39,793 nt of DNA from Nitrospira bacterium HGW-Nitrospira-1 (GTDB lineage: Bacteria > Nitrospirota > Thermodesulfovibrionia > Thermodesulfovibrionales > UBA6898). Of this stretch, positions 11,014 through 18,875 are shown piece by piece. A program made the position numbers and the translations under genes. The notes below the pieces were generated by a model that saw only the letters and a program-made list of their open reading frames with translations, ran no database searches and was not told where the DNA came from. Where the stretch lies: the NCBI GenBank assembly GCA_002839535.1, contig PGYF01000013.1, positions 5,176 through 44,968 on the forward strand, read 5' to 3'. The number at the start of each line of letters is the position of its first letter. Position 1 is the stretch's first letter.

Positions 11014-11777
11014 TGTATTACCTCCGCTGCCTCTTCTGCCCTGATCTTCTCCTGAATCTGCCCTTTTTCCTCTTCCTGCTGCGCTTCCTTGTTGAGCGCT
11101 GCCCTGCCTTCAATTATGGCGTCAGCCATCTTTGAAGTAAGGAGTTTTATGGCCCTTATTGCATCGTCATTGCCTGGAATGACATGATCGATTTCGTCAG
11201 GATCACAGTTTGTATCTACAACAGCCACGGTTGGTATCGATAGTTTTCTGGCCTCGGCCACCCCGATCTTTTCTTTTTTTGGATCGATAACAAATATGAT
11301 TCCAGGGAGTTGTTTCATATCTTTTATCCCGGAAAGGTTTTTGGCCAGCTTTTCCCTCTCCTTTTCAAGTCTGGCAGCCTCTTTCTTTGTAAGTAGCTCG
11401 AGGGTGCCGTCTTCCTTCATTGTATCCAACTTCTTGAGGCGGTCAAGGCTCTTTTTTACGGTAGTAAAGTTTGTCAGCATTCCCCCAAGCCATCTCTGGT
11501 TGACGTAGAAGGCTGAGGCCCTCTGAGCTTCTTCCATAATCGTGTCCTGCGCCTGTTTTTTTGTGCCTACAAAAAGCGCGCCTGCACCGGTTGCAGCCTG
11601 GTTCCTGACATAATTGTATGCCTCTTCAAGGCCTTTTAAGGTCTTCTGCAGGTCGATGATATAAATACCGTTTCTTTCGCCGAAAACGTATTTTTTCATC
11701 TTTGGGTTCCAGCGCTTTACCTGATGGCCAAAATGTACTCCGGCCTCAAGCAATTCCTTCATTGTGACTACTGCCAT
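11010..11777 (-). CDS. rpsB: 30S ribosomal protein S2
   Basis: [49 protein letters not shown] at 11777 with upstream RBS. Confidence 0.97.
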
Positions 11778-11975
11778 GATTTTCCTCCTATGGTTTTTTC
11801 CTCCGCCTGTTCCGCCCACCCTTTTAAAAAGGACCATCAGCAGAACTGTTGCCGGCGTGTGTATTTATTTCTTCCTGAAAAGAGTTTTTCAGGAAGAAAA
11901 GATTAACATAGTAAATCTTTTTTTGCAAGGCCTGTGTTATGATAATACATTGAAATAAAAAGGGAAAAGTGTTTT

Positions 11976-12725
11976 TTGGGAGCAGGGAAAAAAGCAAACA
12001 TAGGTCTTATAGCCTCGGTTTTTTCCGAGGGGACAATGTTCGAAAGTACGTTCAAAGCTATAGGGAAAGCGCTTCCCTGTTATCCGGCCTTTTATACCGG
12101 CATTGTTACAGGTAATCGGGCAATATTGGGAATATCAGGTGTCGGGAAAGTGAATGCTGCGCATACCGTGACCGTACTCATAGAAAAATTCTCTCCGTCG
12201 TGCATTATCAATTTCGGGACAGGGGGCACTTTCCCCTCTTCAGGGCTTAAGGTAGGTGATATTGCTGTTGCCGAAAAAGAGGTCTATGCTGACGAGGGCG
12301 TACTGTTGAAAGACGGGTTTCATGGTATAGACCTTATCGGCATACCTTTGTTCCAAAAAGGCAGGAAGAAGTATTTCAATGAATTTCCTCTTGATAAGCC
12401 GCTTATCAGAAAGGCTGTCAGGGCTGCTCAACTCATTACGCATTACGCATCACCGGAAACAGTCAAAAAAGGAACTTTTTTGACTGTTTCCGCCTGCACA
12501 GGGACAAAAAAACGGGCTGGAGAACTTGAAAGAAAATTCAGTCCTCTCTGCGAAAATATGGAAGGGGCCTCAATCGCACATATCTGTTGTCTCTATGGAA
12601 TCCCGTTTGTCGAGATAAGGGGCGTCAGCAATATGGTCGAAAACCGCGATAAGGGCAAATGGGACATAAAACTGGCGGCAGAGAATTGCCAGAAGGCGGT
12701 ATTGGAACTTCTTAATATTCTTTAA
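11976..12725 (+). CDS. mqnB: Futalosine hydrolase (menaquinone futalosine pathway)
   Basis: Nucleosidase fold motifs: ISGVGKVNAAHTVTVLIE, INFGTGGTF, CENMEGASIAHICCLYGIPFVEIRGVSN; mqnD nearby at 18876. Confidence 0.85.
   Translation: MGAGKKANIGLIASVFSEGTMFESTFKAIGKALPCYPAFYTGIVTGNRAILGISGVGKVNAAHTVTVLIEKFSPSCIINFGTGGTFPSSGLKVGDIAVAEKEVYADEGVLLKDGFHGIDLIGIPLFQKGRKKYFNEFPLDKPLIRKAVRAAQLITHYASPETVKKGTFLTVSACTGTKKRAGELERKFSPLCENMEGASIAHICCLYGIPFVEIRGVSNMVENRDKGKWDIKLAAENCQKAVLELLNIL
12454..12492. repeat. Perfect 17 bp inverted repeat (5 nt loop) inside mqnB, next to a cattacgcattacgcat tandem
   Basis: cggaaacagtcaaaaaa-ggaac-ttttttgactgtttccg. Confidence 0.85.
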
Positions 12726-12736
12726 CGCAGTTAATG

Positions 12737-12880
12737 CTAAATAGTGTCTGTGTATAAATTAAAGTTTGTCATCCTCGGGCTTGACCCGGGGATCCAGAAC
12801 ATATTGAAAGCAATGGATTCCCGATTAAGGACTTCGGGAATGACGAACAAAAAGCAGAGTTTATACACAGGCTCTAAATA
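12737..12880. mobile_element. MITE-like element with terminal inverted repeats and apparent 7 bp target duplication, with a nested intergenic repeat (12764-12848)
   Basis: CTAAATA | gtgtCTGTGTATAAA ... TTTATACACAGgct | CTAAATA; inner gtttgtcat...atgacgaac. Confidence 0.7.
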
Positions 12881-12948
12881 ATTTATTAAAATATATTCTT
12901 TTTTGATAGAATAGTTTCAAAACAAAAAGTAAAATAAAGGGGAAAAGA

Positions 12949-13695
12949 TTGAGCGAATATACTGTCTTCCCAAATGCACCTATAACTGAAGCTCTATTAG
13001 ATATTCGTGTTGAGTTACCAGAAGATGTCGATATTAATAAAATAGAAACTTTTCATGAGCATGTCAAAGATAGATTCCCTGATAAGAAAACAAGGGGTGC
13101 CTTTGCGATAGGAGTACAATTAATGCCAGATGGAACTCCGCAATCGCTTCCTGCCTCTGGTGGCCCCCAAGGATTCCTTTTCCGTTCACCTAACGAGAAT
13201 AAAATAGTTCAAGCAAGAATAGATGGCTTCACTTTTAACAAACTAAGGCCCTATGAGAACTGGACAGTTTTTCGTTCTGAGGCTAAATCATTGTGGAATA
13301 TGTATGTAGACCAGTTCGTTCCAAAAAAAGTAACTCGCATTGCCTTAAGGTATATAAATAGAATAGAAGTACCTTTACCGATAAAGGACTTTAAAGAGTA
13401 CATTTTAACTAATCCTGAGATTGCACCAAAGTTGTCACAATTTATTGATCATTTTTTTATGCAGGTTATATTGCCAAATCCAGAAATTCAAGCCAAAGCA
13501 GTAATTACTCAGACAATGGAACCAGCCACGGACAAAAACAAACTCCCTTTAATTCTTGATATAGATGTATTCATGGAAGCTGTTTATGTGGATAATAAAG
13601 AAGAAATATGGACCGATTTTGAAAAATTGCATGTATTTAAAAATGAGATATTTTTTAATAGCCTGACTGATAAAGCAAAGGAACTTTTTAAATGA
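12949..13695 (+). CDS. TIGR04255-like family protein
   Basis: FPNAPITEALLDIRVELP N-terminus and KKVTRIALRYINRIEVPL; characteristic of this sporadic family. Confidence 0.75.
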   Translation: MSEYTVFPNAPITEALLDIRVELPEDVDINKIETFHEHVKDRFPDKKTRGAFAIGVQLMPDGTPQSLPASGGPQGFLFRSPNENKIVQARIDGFTFNKLRPYENWTVFRSEAKSLWNMYVDQFVPKKVTRIALRYINRIEVPLPIKDFKEYILTNPEIAPKLSQFIDHFFMQVILPNPEIQAKAVITQTMEPATDKNKLPLILDIDVFMEAVYVDNKEEIWTDFEKLHVFKNEIFFNSLTDKAKELFK

Positions 13696-14147
13696 CATAT
13701 GCTGATTCAAGAAATGCATTGCATTATTTAAATCGTGAAAAAGTCATTGTTGTCTACGTGAATACATCAGCAGTGGGAGATGACTCCAATATAATCACCA
13801 ATGAAGCTGAACGCTCAGTGGGGCACTATCTTATTCCAGCCTCAACACAATTGGCATATCCTGAGACAAGATTTCTTACGCTTAAAAGAGAATGGGAAGA
13901 TAACACTGCTTATCTATCATCTATGACTAAAATAGTCATGCATCCTGCCTATCAGCAAATTATTGGAATGGGCCAAATTGCTATTCCCTTAATCTTTGCG
14001 GCGATGGAAAAAACCCCGGATCATTGGTTCTGGGCTCTAAGGTCTATAACAGGCAAAGATCCTGTGCTACCTGAGCATAGAGGTCGCTTAAGACAGATGA
14101 CTGAAGATTGGCTTAAGTGGGGTAGGGAAAACGGCCATATTGCATGA
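13692..14147 (+). CDS. Uncharacterised protein with HEAT-like C-terminal segment
   Basis: YQQIIGMGQIAIPLIFAAMEKTPDHWFWALRSITGKDPV...WLKWGRENGHIA; ATGA overlap with upstream gene. Confidence 0.7.
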   Translation: MTYADSRNALHYLNREKVIVVYVNTSAVGDDSNIITNEAERSVGHYLIPASTQLAYPETRFLTLKREWEDNTAYLSSMTKIVMHPAYQQIIGMGQIAIPLIFAAMEKTPDHWFWALRSITGKDPVLPEHRGRLRQMTEDWLKWGRENGHIA

Positions 14148-14590
14148 GTTCTGAGGGACAGAAACTGATCGAGGAAATTTTCCCCGGCTTGTTATCCAGT
14201 GGGTATGATATTGCCAGCCCAGCCACAAGAGAATATAATTGCATTGCTTGGGCTGCCGGAGATAGTGAAACTTGGTGGTGGCCTAATAAAGATTGTTTCT
14301 GGCCGTCTGAAATCCCGCAAGAAGAAAACCTGGAGGTGTTCATTAAGGTCTATGAAGCTTTTGGATACTCTCTTTGTGCTATCGATAGCTATGAAGAAGG
14401 GGCAGAGAAAGTTGCCATATATGTTGATCCCGAAGGAATACCAACCCATACAGCAAGGCAGTTAAGCAACGGACGCTGGACAAGCAAGTTGGGGAAACTT
14501 GAAGATATAGAACACAACTCTTTGGAAGGCCTTTACGGCCATACTTACGGCGCTGTTGCAGTGATTATGAAAAGGCCGATAAAAAAGTAA
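14144..14590 (+). CDS. Uncharacterised protein, putative Cys/His hydrolase (DUF7689-like by recall)
   Basis: EYNCIAWAAGDSETWWWPNKDCFWP ... EKVAIYVDPEGIPTHTARQLSNGRWTSKLGKLEDIEH; ATGA overlap with upstream gene. Confidence 0.65.
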   Translation: MSSEGQKLIEEIFPGLLSSGYDIASPATREYNCIAWAAGDSETWWWPNKDCFWPSEIPQEENLEVFIKVYEAFGYSLCAIDSYEEGAEKVAIYVDPEGIPTHTARQLSNGRWTSKLGKLEDIEHNSLEGLYGHTYGAVAVIMKRPIKK

Positions 14591-14592
14591 AG

Positions 14593-14724
14593 ATGCCGAA
14601 ATCAAAATACGATAATTATACAAAAGAGCAGTTGGTGGAGAAGATAAAACAGCTTGAAAAGCATCGCTATGGATTAGTCTGGGAGGACAAGCAGGAAGAC
14701 TTGAAGAATAAGGAAATCAAATGA
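14593..14724 (+). CDS. Small protein (43 aa) preceding the methylase
   Basis: MPKSKYDNYTKEQLVEKIKQLEKHRYGLVWEDKQEDLKNKEIK*; ATGA overlap with 14721 start; absent from the ORF track. Confidence 0.65.
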   Translation: MPKSKYDNYTKEQLVEKIKQLEKHRYGLVWEDKQEDLKNKEIK

Positions 14725-16823
14725 CACAAGAAGACATCATCCAAACGATTCTCAAAGACAGTAATTATCATCTTTCTCTCTTTTCCGATGATGAGATTGC
14801 TGCCCTGAGCAATAAAATTAATATCAAGGAATCAAAGAGCAGGAAAATGCCCTTTGTCGTCTGCATTATTCGTGGCAAAGACATCCCGTTGAAGCCAGAA
14901 GAAGTTGTCCGTCAGCTTTATGCAGCAAGACTGATCGAGCAATACGGCTACCCCAAAAAACGGCTTGCTTTTGAATATCCGGTCAATTTCGGGAGGGAGA
15001 AGAAAAGCGCTGATATAGTGGTATTTGATAAAGACAGACCTGATACGCCATACATTATCGTTGAGTTGAAAAAGCCGAAACTCAAAGACGGCAAAGACCA
15101 GCTCCGTTCATATCGCAATGCGACCGGCGCGCCGATGAGTGTCTGGACCAATGGCGAGAAGATTTCTCATTACCACCGCAAAGACCCTAACTATTTTGAA
15201 GACATCACCGACATCCCCAAGGCAAGCCAGAGCATTAAGGACATACTCAGTGAACGGTTTACCCTGAAGGACCTTATCATTAAGGATAAACTCGCCAACG
15301 AGCGTAAGTCCCTGAAAGATATTATTCTTGAAATGGAAGACGAAGTGCTTGCCAACGCTGGCGTAGATGTCTTTGAAGAGGTCTTTAAGCTCATATTTAC
15401 CAAGCTTTATGATGAATTTCTGAGTCAGAAAGATAAAGACATAATCAACTATTTTACAAAACAGGTTACTCAAACCGCAGTGGGAGAACCGGTTGCAACC
15501 TATGGCAATAAGCCCGGATATTTTGATGGTTCCGATTATGACGCGCTAAATGCCGCCGTAAGCGGCATTGATGATGAGGGCTTCAGAGTTATGGAGTTCA
15601 GAAACTCCGGCCAGACTGATACGGAACTGAAAAACAAGATTCAAGGTTTGTTCGATCAGGCAAAAAGCCAGTGGCCGGGTGTTTTTGCGGACGGGTCTGT
15701 TTTTGAGCTATCGGACAGCCATTTGGCCATCTGTATTGCGAGCTTGCAGGATGTAAAGCTGTTCAACTCCAATTTATTGGTGGTGGATGAAGCCTTTGAA
15801 TATCTGGTGAATAAATCTGCCAAAGGAGAAAAGGGGCAATACTTCACGCCGCGTCATATTATAGATATGTGCGTGAAGATGCTCAATCCTAAGGCTGGAG
15901 AGTATATGATTGACACGGCTTCAGGCAGTTGCGGGTTTCCTGTGCATACCATTTTTCAGATTACGGGACATCTGTTTACAAACGCCGAAATCTCTGAGAA
16001 AGACAAGGAGTATGTCTTAAAAGTCTTCGGCATAGACTTTGACGAAAAGACCGTGCGCGTGGCCCGCACTCTGAATCTTATTGCCGGTGACGGCGAAACC
16101 AATGTGCTGCATTTAAACGCTCTGGACTATGAACGATGGGACGACAAGACGGAGAACGATAAAAAATGGATTAAGACCTATGGCAAGGGATTTGAACGAC
16201 TGGAAAAGCTCCGGGCCGAAAAGGGCGAAAATAAATACTTCAATTTTGATATTCTGATGGCCAATCCGCCTTTTGCCGGAGACATTAAAGAGAACCGCAT
16301 CCTGCATCAGTACGAACTGGGATTTAATGCCAACAATAAAGCGCAATCCAAAGTCGGACGGGACATTCTATTTATCGAGCGCAACCTGGACTTTCTCAAA
16401 CCCGGCGGGCGCATGGCAATAGTCCTGCCTCAAGGCCGCTTCAATAACACTTCGGATAAACCTATTCGGGAATTTATCGCCCAACATGGGCGGATACTGG
16501 CTGTTGTAGGTTTGCACGGCAACACCTTCAAGCCACATACAGGCACCAAGACCAGTGTTTTGTTTATACAGAAATGGGACGATAAACTTTGCCCTAAAGT
16601 AGAGGACTATCCCATCTTCTTTGCAGTGAGTGAAAAAGGCGGCAAGGACAACTCCGGCGACTATGTCTATGTAAAAAATGGCACAGGGCAAGACAAGCTG
16701 GATAAAAACGGCCACCTCATCGTTGACCATGACTTGCATAATCATAATGGAGAATTGTCTGACGGCATTGCCGAGGCCTTTATAAAGTTTGCCAAAAAGG
16801 AAAAGCTGTCGTTTTGGAAATAA
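14721..16823 (+). CDS. Type I-like N6-adenine DNA methyltransferase fused to an HsdR_N-type nuclease domain
   Basis: N-terminus EYPVNFGREKKSADIVVFDKDRPDTPYIIVELKKP (PD-(D/E)xK-like); C-terminus KGQYFTPRHIIDMCVKML, DTASGSCGFPVHT, MANPPF. Confidence 0.9.
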   Translation: MTQEDIIQTILKDSNYHLSLFSDDEIAALSNKINIKESKSRKMPFVVCIIRGKDIPLKPEEVVRQLYAARLIEQYGYPKKRLAFEYPVNFGREKKSADIVVFDKDRPDTPYIIVELKKPKLKDGKDQLRSYRNATGAPMSVWTNGEKISHYHRKDPNYFEDITDIPKASQSIKDILSERFTLKDLIIKDKLANERKSLKDIILEMEDEVLANAGVDVFEEVFKLIFTKLYDEFLSQKDKDIINYFTKQVTQTAVGEPVATYGNKPGYFDGSDYDALNAAVSGIDDEGFRVMEFRNSGQTDTELKNKIQGLFDQAKSQWPGVFADGSVFELSDSHLAICIASLQDVKLFNSNLLVVDEAFEYLVNKSAKGEKGQYFTPRHIIDMCVKMLNPKAGEYMIDTASGSCGFPVHTIFQITGHLFTNAEISEKDKEYVLKVFGIDFDEKTVRVARTLNLIAGDGETNVLHLNALDYERWDDKTENDKKWIKTYGKGFERLEKLRAEKGENKYFNFDILMANPPFAGDIKENRILHQYELGFNANNKAQSKVGRDILFIERNLDFLKPGGRMAIVLPQGRFNNTSDKPIREFIAQHGRILAVVGLHGNTFKPHTGTKTSVLFIQKWDDKLCPKVEDYPIFFAVSEKGGKDNSGDYVYVKNGTGQDKLDKNGHLIVDHDLHNHNGELSDGIAEAFIKFAKKEKLSFWK

Positions 16824-16826
16824 ATT

Positions 16827-17825
16827 ATGAAAAAAGATATTCTGCAAAAAGGCGAAATAATAATTTATAGGACCTCAAAAAATGAGGTAGAGTTGGAAGT
16901 CAAACTGGAGGAAGAAACTGTTTGGCTTTCTTTAGATCAAATGGCTGTCTTGTTTAAAAGAGATAAATCTGTTATTTCGCGCCATATCAAAAATATTTTT
17001 AACGAAAAGGAATTAGAGCAAAAATCAGTTATTGCAAATTTTGCAACAACTGCCGCAGATGGAAAGGTTTATCAAGTGAATTACTATAATCTGGATGTCG
17101 TTATTTCCGTGGGCTATAGGGTTAAATCACAAAATGGAGTAAAGTTTCGCATTTGGGCGAGCAATGTTTTGAAGCAATACCTCATTAAAGGCTATGCCAT
17201 AAACAGTAAAAAGCTTTTGGAAGCACAAAGTAAATTTAATGAACTTCAGGAGGCGGTTTTATTTCTACAAAAGCAGTCGCAAAAAGAACTCCTGAAAGGT
17301 CAGGAAACTGAAATTATAAACTTGCTTGCAGATTATTCCAAGACCTTGTCGCTTCTTGAACAATATGACAAGGGGAAACTTCAGGCGCAAAAAGGGAAGA
17401 AGACCGCATTTGTTTTGCAATATAAGGACTGCATCAAAATAATTGCAGAGCTAAAAAAAGAACTGACTGCCAAAAAAGAAGCAGGAGATCTGTTTGGCGT
17501 GGAAAGAGGCGGCGGTTTTACCGGCGTCGTCAAAGGGCTGTATCAAACATTTGATAGAAAAGAACTGTATCCGACTATTGAAGCCAAAGCATCGCATTTG
17601 CTGTATCTGACTATTAAAGATCATCCTTTTACTGACGGCAATAAAAGAGTTGCCTCATTTTTGTTTGTCTTTTTTTTGGACAGATCAAATTATCTCTTTA
17701 AAAAATCAGGCGAGAGAAAAATCAATGACAACGCTTTGACAGCGCTGGCTTTGCTGGTTGCCGAAAGCGACCCGAAAGATAAAGATGTAATGATTAAGAT
17801 TATCAAAAATTTAATCTCTGAATAA
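16827..17825 (+). CDS. RhuM-family / Fic-Doc fusion protein
   Basis: N-terminus VWLSLDQMAVLFKRDKSVISRHIKNIFNEKEL...VISVGYRVKSQNGVKFRIWASNVLKQYLIKGYAIN; C-terminus HPFTDGNKRVASFLF. Confidence 0.9.
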   Translation: MKKDILQKGEIIIYRTSKNEVELEVKLEEETVWLSLDQMAVLFKRDKSVISRHIKNIFNEKELEQKSVIANFATTAADGKVYQVNYYNLDVVISVGYRVKSQNGVKFRIWASNVLKQYLIKGYAINSKKLLEAQSKFNELQEAVLFLQKQSQKELLKGQETEIINLLADYSKTLSLLEQYDKGKLQAQKGKKTAFVLQYKDCIKIIAELKKELTAKKEAGDLFGVERGGGFTGVVKGLYQTFDRKELYPTIEAKASHLLYLTIKDHPFTDGNKRVASFLFVFFLDRSNYLFKKSGERKINDNALTALALLVAESDPKDKDVMIKIIKNLISE

Positions 17826-17831
17826 ATAACT

Positions 17832-18452
17832 ATGCAATATTCAATTGTAAATTGGAAAGACCATGAGCCAACTTCTTTACGGCTTGATGCTGAATATTAC
17901 CGACCTATATTTTTACAGACGGAAAGGCAAATAAAGAGCAAGGAATGGGATTATCTGGAGAATTTATCTGAATCCATAAAAAGCTTTGGTGCATATTCAC
18001 TTTGTAATCAATTTGAATATATAGAAAAAGGTATTCCATTTCTAAGATGTAAAGACATTAAATCCGGGCGTATCGACTTTTCTGATGTTCTTTACATTAG
18101 TCACGATGCAAACAAGCTTTTATGCAAATCAGAAGTAAAGCCAAAAACTGTTCTTTTCACGATGTCGGGAACAGTCGGAAATTCTGCTATTGCAACAGAA
18201 GAGATTAAATATCCTATTAACTCAAATCAGGATATTGCAAAGATAGTCACGAATAGACAATTGAATCCATACTATTTCTCAGTATTCTTACAATCAAGCT
18301 ATGGCGAAAAGCAAGTTTCCAGATTGCCTGTTGGAAGCGTGCAGCAACATGTTTTTTTGTGGCAACTTGAGAAACTTATTGTTCCTAATGAAGACGCAGC
18401 TAATAAATGGCTGCAAACGCAAACAAAAGAGGCTGTTTCCTGTTGTCGATGA
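17832..18452 (+). CDS. Type I specificity subunit-like protein, single target-recognition domain (half-size HsdS)
   Basis: SLRLDAEYYRPIF; GIPFLRCKDIKSGRIDFSD; SGTVGNSAIATEE; only 206 aa. Confidence 0.7.
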   Translation: MQYSIVNWKDHEPTSLRLDAEYYRPIFLQTERQIKSKEWDYLENLSESIKSFGAYSLCNQFEYIEKGIPFLRCKDIKSGRIDFSDVLYISHDANKLLCKSEVKPKTVLFTMSGTVGNSAIATEEIKYPINSNQDIAKIVTNRQLNPYYFSVFLQSSYGEKQVSRLPVGSVQQHVFLWQLEKLIVPNEDAANKWLQTQTKEAVSCCR

Positions 18453-18559
18453 ATAGGATTAGACATGACAATCTGATATTTGATGAGGCATTCTTGATAG
18501 GGTTGTTAGAAGGAGAACTAATATATGCCGCTTCCACTTTTAATAAAAACACTTACTGA
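18449..18559 (+). CDS. Mini-ORF bridging HsdS and DUF3024
   Basis: MNRIRHDNLIFDEAFLIGLLEGELIYAASTFNKNTY*; ATGA overlap with the HsdS-like stop. Confidence 0.3.
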   Translation: MNRIRHDNLIFDEAFLIGLLEGELIYAASTFNKNTY

Positions 18560-18872
18560 AAAAAAGTTAAAAAAATATTGTGAGAATAAAATTCCGTCGC
18601 ATGTCAGGGATAAAATAACACTTTCATTTAAGTTCAGAGGAAACAGCGTTACCATATTTGAAAACAGGGCGCCATGGCATCCGGACATAAAAGAATGGTC
18701 TTCCATGCCAATAGCCCAAATGAGATATGATGGTAAAACTGGCAAATGGAATCTCTACTGTGCTGACAGAAACGATAGATGGCACGAATATTACGACGTT
18801 GAGCCGACAAAAAATATTGATGTCATCTTAAAAGAAATCGAGGACGACCCTACAGGGATTTTCTGGGGATAA
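18525..18872 (+). CDS. DUF3024-like protein
   Basis: MPIAQMRYDGKTGKWNLYCADRNDRWHEYYDVEPTKNIDVILKEIEDDPTGIFWG. Confidence 0.75.
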   Translation: MPLPLLIKTLTEKKLKKYCENKIPSHVRDKITLSFKFRGNSVTIFENRAPWHPDIKEWSSMPIAQMRYDGKTGKWNLYCADRNDRWHEYYDVEPTKNIDVILKEIEDDPTGIFWG

Positions 18873-18875
18873 TCT

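Noticed and set aside
11866-11901. Inverted repeat cttcctgaaaa-gag-tttttcaggaag upstream of rpsB as a terminator or ribosomal leader
   Set aside because: No T tract after it on either strand and no recognisable S2-leader consensus by eye; could be functional but unsupported.
12949-18872. Prophage or integrative element
   Set aside because: No integrase, phage structural genes or direct-repeat attachment sites were seen; only a MITE-like element and conflict-type genes.
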